Assembly (NCBI RefSeq): GCF_002079055.1
Contig: NC_047499.1
Location: 806,001-870,000, forward strand
Length of the DNA stretch: 64,000 nt
Source of the DNA: Saccharomyces paradoxus
Taxonomy: Eukaryota; Ascomycota; Saccharomycetes; Saccharomycetales; Saccharomycetaceae
Reading direction: 5' to 3'
The notes beneath the pieces are model-generated. The model was not told the DNA's origin, made no database searches, and saw only the letters and a program-made list of their open reading frames with translations. The position numbers were made by a program, and so were the translations under genes. Shown here one piece after another: positions 19,739 through 28,986 of this stretch (position 1 is the stretch's first letter; the number at the start of each line of letters is the position of its first letter).

Positions 19739-21481
19739 TCACCAAAGGCTCCCTATAATCATACCGTCATCTTCATCATCATCGAAACTACCCTGCCTTA
19801 ATTTTTCCCTTTCCTTTTTGTTCTCAATCTTGTTTTTCATTTTCCTACTCCTTATGAGCATACGATTTGCACAGAAAATATTCAAATCTTTGGTCATTTT
19901 TCTATCAAAACCGAAATTGTTAATAAATTTTCTTACCGCTGAAAATTTACCTCTATTTACAAGCTCCTTAATAATACACTTTTGGTATTTGATAATGATA
20001 TTGTTGACTCTTCCGTCGTTCGCTGTTCTCACTCTTTCGATCCCTAGTTTGAAATTCCTTAAAACATCAATGCCAAGCGGGAAATTACCTGTTTTCTTCA
20101 TGATATCATACAGTTGTCTCAACGTCTCATAATCAACTGAAGGGTTTAGCCGCTTAGATGTATACCACTGCTTCATTAAATCCCAACATCTAACAACAGA
20201 AGTGGCTCTCTTGTCGTTCGTTGGCGCCCAAGCGAAATGGCTCAACTGAAGCAGTCTTCTCCAAAATAGCGCATCCAATTTCACATCCGGATAGTGTTTT
20301 ATGAATGAATCCAAAATACTTAGGCCTCTGTGAAGATCGTTGTCATTTAAGTAGAATGAGACCAAGATTGAAACAAGAATTTTGGAACTAGGATAACATC
20401 CTCGAGATTTGACTACCACGTGACTAGGAAACTCCTGCGGTGATATTTGCCATACATGTTCAATACACCGTTCCAATATTTGGGTTTGTCCCAAGTGCCC
20501 AAAGGACTGAATTAAAGTAGATAATAGATCCTCGGAATTCAAAAACCTTTTCTCCTGCAGTGCAAGATCAGCAATCTTCAATAACGTTTGGTGGTCCATG
20601 GCCTTATAGGTGGAAGAGAGACGAATTGAAGTATTTTTCGCACCTAATCGAACCATCCTTCGTAAATGCCATTGTTTTTGCTCACTATTATCTGGTATTT
20701 TCCAATAAGCTGCCAACGCGCCACAACGTAATTGTAGAAAGTGAACAATTGTGCTAATGTCTGCAGTTTTTGGGGAAAGTAATATATCAGGATTTCTATC
20801 GACAATAAAACTTAAAATTTTTTGAGCCTTACCTAATTGACCGAGCTCTATGAAGTTTTTGATTAAAAGATTCATATCAAATATTTCGCACGCATCTAAT
20901 TTTATATTTCGTAAATTAATTTGGTTTCTCTTGGCGTCAACTTTTTCTGCATATAAGGAAAACAGTTTAAACCAAAATTCTGAATATTTGACGTTTATGT
21001 CTCTACAAATTCCCCTGATTTGAAACCGTTGTGAATATAGTTTGTTTAAAAGAAAAGACAGCTCCTCTGAAGACAGTACATCCCTGAGTCCAGAGCCTGC
21101 GGTCTTCACATATAAGTAACTTATACTTTTCGAAAATTCTACTTCATTCATACCACAAGAATTAATAATTCGTTTTAACGTGTACGCATCAATGGGTATT
21201 CCCTTTACCTCGCATTTGTCATAAGCCCTCCGAGTATTTTCATTTTTTGATCGATCAATTGCATATATCCTGTGGGTTGAATAAGGTTTATGGATTGAAG
21301 TATCACGTATGAGAGCCCTGCCAGTTGTGCACGTTCTTCGAGAATAGACAGAATGAAATATTGTGCTATTCGGCAGTACATCAAATTCATGTAACGATTT
21401 GAATGATTCAGTACAAAGCCTCTTCGTGTAAAACCCCAAAACACTGTAGGATGGATGCTTAACCAGTTTACTCATCCACAT
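19739..21481 (-). CDS. AEP2: Aep2, mitochondrial factor for ATP9 mRNA translation
   Basis: A 580-residue mitochondrial protein needed for stability and translation of the mitochondrially encoded OLI1/ATP9 mRNA, and so for ATP synthase subunit 9. The N terminus is basic and lacks acidic residues for about 20 positions ([20 protein letters not shown]), fitting a presequence. The body is alpha-helical with degenerate PPR-like pairs, for example [19 protein letters not shown] and [19 protein letters not shown]. The C terminus has a basic stretch and an acidic DDDEDDG end. The length equals that of S. cerevisiae but many N-terminal residues differ from memory, as expected for a fast-evolving translational activator. 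ATG is at 21479-21481. Confidence 0.94.
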   Translation of the reverse strand: MWMSKLVKHPSYSVLGFYTKRLCTESFKSLHEFDVLPNSTIFHSVYSRRTCTTGRALIRDTSIHKPYSTHRIYAIDRSKNENTRRAYDKCEVKGIPIDAYTLKRIINSCGMNEVEFSKSISYLYVKTAGSGLRDVLSSEELSFLLNKLYSQRFQIRGICRDINVKYSEFWFKLFSLYAEKVDAKRNQINLRNIKLDACEIFDMNLLIKNFIELGQLGKAQKILSFIVDRNPDILLSPKTADISTIVHFLQLRCGALAAYWKIPDNSEQKQWHLRRMVRLGAKNTSIRLSSTYKAMDHQTLLKIADLALQEKRFLNSEDLLSTLIQSFGHLGQTQILERCIEHVWQISPQEFPSHVVVKSRGCYPSSKILVSILVSFYLNDNDLHRGLSILDSFIKHYPDVKLDALFWRRLLQLSHFAWAPTNDKRATSVVRCWDLMKQWYTSKRLNPSVDYETLRQLYDIMKKTGNFPLGIDVLRNFKLGIERVRTANDGRVNNIIIKYQKCIIKELVNRGKFSAVRKFINNFGFDRKMTKDLNIFCANRMLIRSRKMKNKIENKKEREKLRQGSFDDDEDDGMIIGSLW

Positions 21482-21708
21482 TAATCATAAATCTAGGTGG
21501 TGGACTGGTAACGAAGGAGAAGCTTCGATAGTTCGTTCTAGATTTACGTACTTTTTTCATTAGCCAATGTCTTGAAAGGCTCTTTTTCAGTGTTCCTTTT
21601 CTGTTCAGAATAAACGGTAACCCGCTCTTTCTCCAGTGAAACTGACGCTATTTGATATTAAAGTATACAGCAGCATTGCGAGTAAGTATCGCAGCATTAC
21701 CTAACTCA

Positions 21709-23193
21709 CTACATTAAAAAACTATTGACACTGTTCAGCGTTGCTCTTGACGGGTTAACATTACGTCCTTCTAGGTGAGAAATCAGTTTTGTCAGATGTT
21801 TTCTTATTATAATCTTGCTGACGTCCGGTAACTCCGACGTAAGCATCCATTCCTCAGTATATTTGGTACAGAGGATACTTAAAATGACACCAATTGACAT
21901 ATCCGTACCTGTATTACAACATACAAGTATTGGCTTCATTTGTTCATCTCGACCTGTAAGCGCCGATTGAACTTCTCCATGGATTTTCGGAAAAGTGGAT
22001 CGTAAAGCTTTTGAACTTTTCTTGTCTCCACTTTGCAATTTATATATTGAAATAAAGGAATCTGTCCTACTTTCTCCTGCATCGTCTGTGTCTTCAACAA
22101 CTGTCACCGAATCACTGAAAATCATAACTTTACCATACTCTGATTTCAATTTTTGTTTCAATTTCTCATTGATTGTTAAGCCTGGACTCACTTTTCCCAG
22201 TGATATCTCATTCGTAATTTTATCAATGTTCCCGAAAACCTCATCCAGGCTCCCTATATCTTGTATATACAATTGATTTCTCAGTTTTTCAGCAGCCAGA
22301 TCCATGATATAATCGTGTAACTGGCCGTCTGAATAATTCATGTCACCTAGACAATCTATATGGGCCCAAAACATCTTCGAATCCAAACCAAAAGACCAAA
22401 GTTCGTGATCGTCGGCTGCACCCTGCACATAGGTAAATCCGTACCTTTTATCCATACCATCTTGTGCTTGATAGCTTACTGTACACAAGATAATAGGTAT
22501 GATGTTTTGGTCTTCAGGTGTTTCCCAAGCTTCATAATCCTGTACTTCACCAGTGAAATAATCAACAGAATGGTCTAGAAGTGAAGAGCCGGGATGAACC
22601 CATATAGGCCGCAATATTTTACCCATAAACAATTCATTTAACCTATTAGAATCTATAATATTCAATTTTTGTAGTTTCGCAACTAATTCAGGTATTTTTC
22701 CCTTAATCATGTCATACTCTGATTTAGGAACTGTCTCAGGTGGAAGATACAGTACTTTATCTATGTCAACATTTTTTTCTGTTTCCTGAAGCATTAATGT
22801 ATTCAATACCGCACACCATATGGGAACAGTTTTACTCAAAGCATCTGGAATTTTTTTGCCTCTTCTTGTGCTATCAACAATTATGATACCTTTATTATCT
22901 CGAATGGTCTCTAACAGATGAAAGTTTAATCTTCGGGTGCTAAAGTCCCATTGATTGACATGGCCGTCTGTGCTCTTAAAATAACTGGTCTGCTTAAAAG
23001 TTGATGGCTTACAATACCACATCCCACATCTTTCATTAGGTATTAGTGGAAAGTGGGGAAAAATAGGAACAACTCGATCTTGTAAAAATTTATTATCTAA
23101 AATGATACTCTGAAGTCGATTTCTGACGGACTTATTTTCCTTTCTGACGTCTTTATTTATCTGTGACAGCGAAAGATGAATATTTTCATCCAT
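21709..23193 (-). CDS. RIT1: Rit1, initiator tRNA 2'-O-ribosyl phosphate transferase
   Basis: The enzyme adds a 2'-O-ribosyl phosphate to A64 of initiator tRNA-Met, which keeps this tRNA out of elongation. The C-terminal part has a dual-specificity-phosphatase-like P-loop, CCNTGTDMSIGV, and the N-terminal Rit1 domain includes STRRGKKIPDALSKTVPIWCAVLN and WVHPGSSLLDH. I placed the start at the first ATG in frame, 23191-23193 (MDENIHLSLSQINK), giving 494 residues. The frame is open a further 27 codons to a stop at 23275-23277 but contains only a TTG. S. cerevisiae Rit1 is, as I recall, about 20 residues longer, so the true N terminus here is uncertain. It is divergent from the tRNA-Tyr/YKU70 side. 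Confidence 0.93.
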   Translation of the reverse strand: MDENIHLSLSQINKDVRKENKSVRNRLQSIILDNKFLQDRVVPIFPHFPLIPNERCGMWYCKPSTFKQTSYFKSTDGHVNQWDFSTRRLNFHLLETIRDNKGIIIVDSTRRGKKIPDALSKTVPIWCAVLNTLMLQETEKNVDIDKVLYLPPETVPKSEYDMIKGKIPELVAKLQKLNIIDSNRLNELFMGKILRPIWVHPGSSLLDHSVDYFTGEVQDYEAWETPEDQNIIPIILCTVSYQAQDGMDKRYGFTYVQGAADDHELWSFGLDSKMFWAHIDCLGDMNYSDGQLHDYIMDLAAEKLRNQLYIQDIGSLDEVFGNIDKITNEISLGKVSPGLTINEKLKQKLKSEYGKVMIFSDSVTVVEDTDDAGESRTDSFISIYKLQSGDKKSSKALRSTFPKIHGEVQSALTGRDEQMKPILVCCNTGTDMSIGVILSILCTKYTEEWMLTSELPDVSKIIIRKHLTKLISHLEGRNVNPSRATLNSVNSFLM

Positions 23194-23280
23194 TTTGACT
23201 ATGCTGGTCTGTTTCCCGGATTTACATATATTCAATGACCACGATCCAACCAATTCAGAGATCAAAATTTTCAATCATGC

Positions 23281-23336
23281 CTTTTTTTTTTTTTTTTTGC
23301 TGATGAATGTATAAATAATAGGCCCCATCACGTCCA

Positions 23337-23371
<35 letters not shown>
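23281..23371. repeat. Poly(T) tract and CA microsatellite upstream of RIT1
   Basis: A T-run of about 17 bases at 23282-23298, just outside the RIT1 frame, is followed by an uninterrupted (AC)n run of about 17 units from 23338 to 23371. Such runs are length-unstable. The T-run is an A-run on the RIT1 strand and may act as a nucleosome-excluding promoter element. Confidence 0.9.
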
Positions 23372-23449
23372 CGCATATAGAGTGATGCGACATTTTTAGG
23401 ATTTGCATTTGACGAAGATGATAAAATTATTCACAGCGACTGTGCTGAG

Positions 23450-23655
23450 GTTATCCTCGGGAGTAGGAATCAACAGAAAATACAGCAACTCTACATGATT
23501 TAACGATGTTTTATGTACTTCATCTTTCATTGATTATACTAAACAATGAATCCGTGTATTTTAGTTCCCACTAAACTCGATGACGATTTTAATCTTATCC
23601 TACAGGCCTCATAATTTCATGTTCTCTTAAAACCAAATATGATAATATTTTAGCA
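23450..23655 (-). mobile_element. Degenerate delta-type LTR fragment (fossil)
   Basis: This stretch aligns by eye with the better-preserved LTR at 23877-24166, in the same order and orientation: TCCTCGGGA, then TAGGAATC, CTCTACAT, a CCACTAAACTCGATGAC block and GATAATATTTTA. It is a solo fragment of a Ty1/Ty2-family LTR, heavily diverged and missing its outer end, so it is the older of the two. No internal retrotransposon sequence accompanies it. Confidence 0.6.
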
Positions 23656-23876
23656 ACAGGCGTAATGCTTGCCGAAACAGGTGGTTATAGTTATTCCCTG
23701 GCTATGTTAGAATATGCGGAAATGTAAACGAGCTTTTCACACAGTGACTCAAGACAAAGTCGAAGACCTACTAATTGAGAGATTAGCTTGAAATTTATAT
23801 ATTTTCGAGCTCAGCAGAATATCCGTTGTATTATAGGCGCTAACAAATCTGAGAATTTGGTGAATAATTAGATAAT
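23656..23876. other. Unassigned AT-rich sequence between two LTRs
   Basis: This 221-base stretch between the two LTR copies matches neither of them and contains no ORF of note. It may be unique spacer or sequence too decayed to recognise. Confidence 0.3.
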
Positions 23877-24166
23877 TGTTGGGATTCCATTGTTACTAAA
23901 GGCTATAATATTAGGTATACAGAATATACTAGAAGTTCTCCTCGAGGATATAGGAATCCACAAAAGGGAATCGATAGCTCTACATAATGTTATTACTTTA
24001 TCTTCTTTCCTTTTATACGTTGTCATTCATTTTCCTATTACATTATCAATCCTTGCATTTCAGCTTCCATTAGATTGGATGACTGTTTCTCAATCTTTAT
24101 GCCATCCTCTTACACCGTGTGTGATAATATACTACTAAATAGATGATATTGGAATTTCATTCCAAC
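23877..24166 (-). mobile_element. Solo delta LTR of the Ty1/Ty2 family (fossil)
   Basis: The element begins with TGTTGGGATTCCATTGTT and continues with AGGTATACAGAATATACTAG, CTCCTCGAGG and a block resembling TTACATTATCAATCCTTGC. It ends near ATTCCAAC. These are the features of a Ty1/Ty2 delta LTR in reverse orientation. At about 290 bases it is shorter than a full delta (about 334). No internal domain or partner LTR is present, so it is a solo remnant left by recombination. A clear target-site duplication is not visible, so it is not very recent. It sits about 300 bases from a tRNA gene, the usual Ty1 target zone. Confidence 0.85.
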
Positions 24167-24480
24167 CAAATCCGATGTGTCTTAACAGCCCTAATATTGT
24201 TAAAAAATTAACTTATTTTTACGGTTACCTATCGACCTAATTCACAGAATGTTATTCATCTGCTTGTTATATAAGATTCATAAATGGTACAAGCGCGGGA
24301 TCTCGAATCTAAAGTAATCGTTCAGGTATTTACATGTTTAGGTAGGTCATTTAAGGGAGGCAGGTACTGATATTGTGTACTCAATCTGGCTTCTCGTAAC
24401 ACGGCTATTCATACGTATTTCATAGAAGATTTATATAATGATGTATATATCTTGATAATCATGCAATACCAATGAATTAA
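24167..24480. other. Spacer upstream of tRNA-Tyr
   Basis: These 314 bases of AT-rich sequence lie 5' of the tRNA gene. This is the window where Ty1 elements normally insert, but I do not recognise a further LTR or any gene here. Confidence 0.4.
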
Positions 24481-24569
24481 CTCTCGGTAGCCAAGTTGGT
24501 TTAAGGCGCAAGACTGTAATTTATCACTACGAAATCTTGAGATCGGGCGTTCGACTCGCCCCCGGGAGA
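24481..24569 (+). tRNA. tRNA-Tyr (anticodon GUA) with a 14-base intron
   Basis: The 89-base gene folds as a cloverleaf: the acceptor stem pairs CTCTCGG with CCGGGAG (one G-U pair), and the T-arm is GGGCG TTCGACT CGCCC. The anticodon GTA is at 24516-24518. An intron of 14 bases (TTTATCACTACGAA) at 24520-24533 follows one base 3' of the anticodon, the standard place for yeast nuclear tRNA introns. The exons sum to 75 bases and match the yeast tRNA-Tyr I know. Internal A box (TAGCCAAGTTGG) and B box (CGTTCGACTCG) promoters are present. T-runs at 24572-24575 and 24588-24593 would terminate RNA polymerase III. In S. cerevisiae the gene at this place is a SUP8-type tY(GUA). Confidence 0.97.
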
Positions 24570-24735
24570 TATTTTAGATTACCTTAATTTTTTAGATTCT
24601 TCCCACTCAATGAACTAGGCATTCCTCTAAAGATGGGTAGTTAAATGGCGTTTTATGCGTTATTGTTATGAGCTTCAATCGACAAAAGCTATGATTTGAT
24701 AAATCGCTTAAACCTAAGTTTTAAGACGGGATATT

Positions 24736-26544
24736 ATGCAATCAGTCAATAATGCCTTTGGCAGTAGTGGTGAACCTAATGATCAAATGGATGAAACAGG
24801 TTATAGAAAGTATGATATCCATGAAGGAATTATGTTTTGCATTGAACTATCAGAAACAATATTCAAAGAATCATCCGAACTAGACTGTAAATCGCCATTA
24901 TTGGAAATTCTAGAGTCACTAGATGAGTTGATGTCACAATTAGTCATAACGAGACCTGGGACAGCTATTGGTTGCTATTTTTATTACTGTAATAGAGAAG
25001 ATGCCAAGCAAGGTATCTATGAATTATTTCCATTAAGGGATATAAATGCTGAGTTTATGAAGATATTAAATGATCTTTTAGAGGATTTATCATCTGGGCG
25101 AATAAGCCTGTATGACTATTTCAACTTTCAACAAACCGGGGATGAAAAGCGACTGCCCTTATCTGTACTATTCACATTCATGCTCGACACTTTTTTGCAA
25201 GACATTCCCGGCCAAAAGCAATTAAGCAACAAGAGAGTGTTCTTATTCACTGACGTTGATAAGCCACAAGAAGCACAAGATACCGATGAACGAGCAAGGT
25301 TAAGAAGGCTCACAATTGATTTATTTGACAATAAAGTAAATTTTGCAACTTTTTTCATCGGCTACGCCAATAAACCATTTGACGATGAATTTTATTCCGA
25401 TATCTTACAGTTAGGCTCTGGTATAAATAAAAATATGGGTTTGAACTCTGAATTTGATGGTCCAAATACAAAGCCCATAGATGCCAAATATATCAAATCC
25501 AGGATCTTAAGAAAAAAAGAGGTAAAAAGAATAATGTTTCAATGTCCATTGATATTTGATGAGAAAGCAAATTTCATCATCGGAATCAAAGGTTACACTA
25601 TGTATACCCATGAAAAAGCTGGAGTCAGGTATAAACTAGTTTATGAGCATGAAGATATCAGGCAAGAGGCATATTCAAAAAGAAAGTTTTTACATCCTAT
25701 CACGGGAGAAGACGTTAGTGGTAATACAGTTAAAGTGTATCCTTATGGTGATCTCGATATCAATTTATCAGATAACCAGGACCAGATTGTCATGGAGGCT
25801 TATACTCAAAAAGATGCGTTTTTGAGGATTATTGGGTTCCGCTCCTCTAACAAATCGATACACTATTTCAATAACATAGACAAAAGTTCATTCATTGTCC
25901 CCGATGAGGCAAAATATGAAGGCTCGATAAGGACCTTGGCTTCTTTATTAAAAACCCTAAGAAAGAAAGATAAAATTGCAATGCTATGGGGAAAACTTAA
26001 ATCCAATTCCCATCCCTCACTGTTTGTATTATCACCTTCAAGTGCCAAAGAGTACAATGAAGGATTTTATCTCTACAGGGTCCCGTTCTTAGACGAGATT
26101 AGGAAATTCCCTAGCTTACTATCCTATGATGATGGCTCTGAACATAAACTAGATTATGATAACATGAAGAAAATAACTCAAAGTATAATGGGGCACTTTA
26201 ATCTGAGGGATGGATATAACCCATCTGAGTTCAAAAACCCATTATTACAGAAACATTACAAAGTTTTACATGATTACCTGTTACAAATTGAAACTACTTT
26301 TGAAGAAAATGAGAAGCCTAATGCTAAAAAAGATAGAATTATGCGTGAGGACGATTCTTTACGAAAACTATACTATATACGAAATAAGATCTTAGAATCT
26401 GAGAGGGCAGACGATCCGGCAATCCAAAGACTAAATAAATACGTTAAAATCTGGAACATGTTCTACAACAAATTCAACGATTATAATATTTCGATTAAAG
26501 AAGAAAAGAAACCTTTTGATAAAAAGCCCAAATTCAATATATAA
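24736..26544 (+). CDS. YKU70: Yku70, Ku70 subunit of the DNA end-binding complex
   Basis: A 602-residue nuclear protein that pairs with Yku80 to form the ring binding double-strand ends. It acts in non-homologous end joining, telomere length, telomere anchoring and silencing. The N-terminal von Willebrand A-like domain (about residues 30-240) begins with EGIMFCIELSETIF. The Ku beta-barrel core follows (about 260-490), with YTMYTHEKAGVRYKLVY and SIRTLASLLKTLRKKDKIA. The C-terminal arm is charged and ends in KPKFNI. The length equals that of S. cerevisiae Yku70. ATG is at 24736. It lies 166 bases downstream of the tRNA-Tyr gene, so its promoter abuts the Pol III terminator. It converges with NGL2. 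Confidence 0.97.
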   Translation: MQSVNNAFGSSGEPNDQMDETGYRKYDIHEGIMFCIELSETIFKESSELDCKSPLLEILESLDELMSQLVITRPGTAIGCYFYYCNREDAKQGIYELFPLRDINAEFMKILNDLLEDLSSGRISLYDYFNFQQTGDEKRLPLSVLFTFMLDTFLQDIPGQKQLSNKRVFLFTDVDKPQEAQDTDERARLRRLTIDLFDNKVNFATFFIGYANKPFDDEFYSDILQLGSGINKNMGLNSEFDGPNTKPIDAKYIKSRILRKKEVKRIMFQCPLIFDEKANFIIGIKGYTMYTHEKAGVRYKLVYEHEDIRQEAYSKRKFLHPITGEDVSGNTVKVYPYGDLDINLSDNQDQIVMEAYTQKDAFLRIIGFRSSNKSIHYFNNIDKSSFIVPDEAKYEGSIRTLASLLKTLRKKDKIAMLWGKLKSNSHPSLFVLSPSSAKEYNEGFYLYRVPFLDEIRKFPSLLSYDDGSEHKLDYDNMKKITQSIMGHFNLRDGYNPSEFKNPLLQKHYKVLHDYLLQIETTFEENEKPNAKKDRIMREDDSLRKLYYIRNKILESERADDPAIQRLNKYVKIWNMFYNKFNDYNISIKEEKKPFDKKPKFNI

Positions 26545-26689
26545 AGACGAGTAAAATCCCGCTCCTACATGCGGTTACATAAAAATATGTAGTTAGGAAA
26601 AATAATGTAACATTTAGTATCAAAGGTTTCTTGTTGCACTAAACATTGTACCGTGCAACTAAGAGCAAATATTCATGGACAACGCTAAC

Positions 26690-28237
26690 TTATAGTTGTA
26701 ACTCTAAATCACAAACCATAGACAAATGGTCACTTGCATATTCTCCAACATGTGGTTGTCCATGCTTTGTCATTTCATTACTGGACGGCATCCTTAAAAA
26801 ACCTCTGCATTTAATTTCGTTTTCTTCTTCAAAATCGCTGAGGTCTTCTACTTCTTGACAGTTATTTTGTAGGTCCCATTTCTTGACGTAGAACAGATAG
26901 TCTAATAACCCGCGCCAAGTGTTCGCCCAATTAGAAATTTCAGGCTCACCTCTATCATTATCAAGACCAGCATTTTCCGGATGAACATTTTTATACCCAA
27001 CAGAGTATAGCGAAATAGCTCTCATATCCAGCGAATTATGAAGCTTTGCCATTTTATCTACCAGTTCAGATTGTTCCTCGTTAGCATGAAAATTTTCAGG
27101 AACTGGACTCTCAGGTTGATCTTTACCGTATTTTTCAATATTCCCACCTTCTTCGTCATCTGCACCTTCTTCGCCATCACGCACCTTGGAAAACTTGAAT
27201 GAAGTGCTGCACTCAATGACGGTCTTTGCTCTGCTTTTATAGTGCACTGGTTTGGATGTCATTGATAAATATGGTGTATCAAATGGCTGAGAATTGAAAT
27301 CACCACAGAAAAAAGGAAACCAATGAGATAAATCCCCATCATTTTCGTTCTGTAAAACATTAACACGACCCATGAATTCTTTCATTTTTCTCAAAACAAC
27401 ATAGCATTGCCTTGTTCTTTCATAAGTGCCAAATGGATGCCAAAATAAATGCGTAGTGCCAATTAAGATACCACATTTTTTAGACGATGTCTTACCTAAA
27501 CTCAATAACACTTTCTCAGAAAACTTCAAAGCTAAAACTAAGCCCACATTGTTTGTCGTTGTTCTAGTGGGAATACTTTCTGAGCTTTCTTTATCATAAT
27601 CAATTAACATTTTGTCCACTTGATGAAATAATTCTCTCCTCCACATTATGGCGACACCATGGTTTTTTGTAGGATTTCTATAATACTGTCCATCGTATCC
27701 CAATTTATTGAATTCATCTTTCCAAAAACTTTGAAATTGAATATGATCAATTTCTTGCAAACAAATGACGTCTGAATTATAATGTTTAAATTCATTTAAT
27801 AGAACTTTAGAACGCCTGTACCATTTTAAAGCGTCACCGCTATCTGGGAACAGCTTTCTGCGAATCAGAGCTTGAGCTAAACAGTTATAAGTCATCAGTT
27901 TGAATCTAAATCCAGTTACTGGTTCTTCCTCATGCAGAGATAGAAAAGGTCTTTTAATAAAATGTAATTCTGGCGGACAGTCCGGATCAACACCTTGAGC
28001 TAACATTGCATCTCTCTTAGCCCTCCTCATGGCTTCCCTTTCGGCACGAACCTTAGCAATATGTTCTGGTGTCACTACAGGTTTCGATTTCTTACCTTTC
28101 TTGCCTTTCTTTTTAGTTTGCAGTACCGAATCATCACTACTTTGATGTTTTGTATCTTTGACAGACCTATTAATTTTTACTCCTGGGGCAGACACAACAT
28201 CTGGGGCAACCACTTTGACTTCTTTGTCCTGTGTCAT
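26690..28237 (-). CDS. NGL2: Ngl2, Ccr4-like exonuclease for 5.8S rRNA 3'-end processing
   Basis: A 515-residue protein of the endonuclease/exonuclease/phosphatase (EEP) family, related to Ccr4. Ngl2 trims the 3' end of 5.8S rRNA in its last step. The EEP motifs are present: YNCLAQALIRR with the first Asn, VICLQEIDH with the metal-binding Glu, GTTHLFWHP, CGDFNSQPFDTPY and the C-terminal SDHLSMV with the catalytic Asp-His. The N-terminal 90 residues are Lys-rich (KKKGKKGKKSKP), fitting a nuclear or rRNA-binding tail. ATG is at 28235-28237. NGL1 and NGL3 are alternatives, but the length and location indicate NGL2. It is divergent from MRPL33. Confidence 0.96.
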   Translation of the reverse strand: MTQDKEVKVVAPDVVSAPGVKINRSVKDTKHQSSDDSVLQTKKKGKKGKKSKPVVTPEHIAKVRAEREAMRRAKRDAMLAQGVDPDCPPELHFIKRPFLSLHEEEPVTGFRFKLMTYNCLAQALIRRKLFPDSGDALKWYRRSKVLLNEFKHYNSDVICLQEIDHIQFQSFWKDEFNKLGYDGQYYRNPTKNHGVAIMWRRELFHQVDKMLIDYDKESSESIPTRTTTNNVGLVLALKFSEKVLLSLGKTSSKKCGILIGTTHLFWHPFGTYERTRQCYVVLRKMKEFMGRVNVLQNENDGDLSHWFPFFCGDFNSQPFDTPYLSMTSKPVHYKSRAKTVIECSTSFKFSKVRDGEEGADDEEGGNIEKYGKDQPESPVPENFHANEEQSELVDKMAKLHNSLDMRAISLYSVGYKNVHPENAGLDNDRGEPEISNWANTWRGLLDYLFYVKKWDLQNNCQEVEDLSDFEEENEIKCRGFLRMPSSNEMTKHGQPHVGEYASDHLSMVCDLELQL

Positions 28238-28478
28238 ATTTATTTAATATTCTAAACTAGAATAAAGAACTTACGAGGGGACTATATGCTCATCTTCTGG
28301 CAACGCTAATATTCCTTTCTTGCATTTAATACAGCCATTTTTGGAAAAACTAATGATCTTTCTGCACGAAATATCACTCGAAGAGCTTTTCTAAACATTA
28401 AGGACAAAATATGTCCTCCCCCTCCAAAAGTCGGGCGTTGGGATCATTATTGAGGGTCCTGCTAATAAAAGTTGATAG

Positions 28479-28751
<273 letters not shown>

Positions 28752-28986
28752 AGCAATGGAAAAGTAAGGCAACTGGATTTCCTTTCTTCTTGATATTCCT
28801 CACTTATATATGTATATAGTATTCTTCCTTTCCCGCGTAGGCACATATGTTAATAGTACTTTATGCAGTTTTTGCTACAAAGAAATCAATGCGTTAGTCT
28901 CGATTCAATATTTTATATACGTTATTTACAAGGAGAAAATTATGCATGGTCTCTTGAATTTATACCTTGGAGGAAGTGCTCCTTTT

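Noticed and set aside
23890-24138. 82-codon open frame within the solo delta LTR
   Set aside because: It lies entirely in LTR sequence, which does not code for protein.
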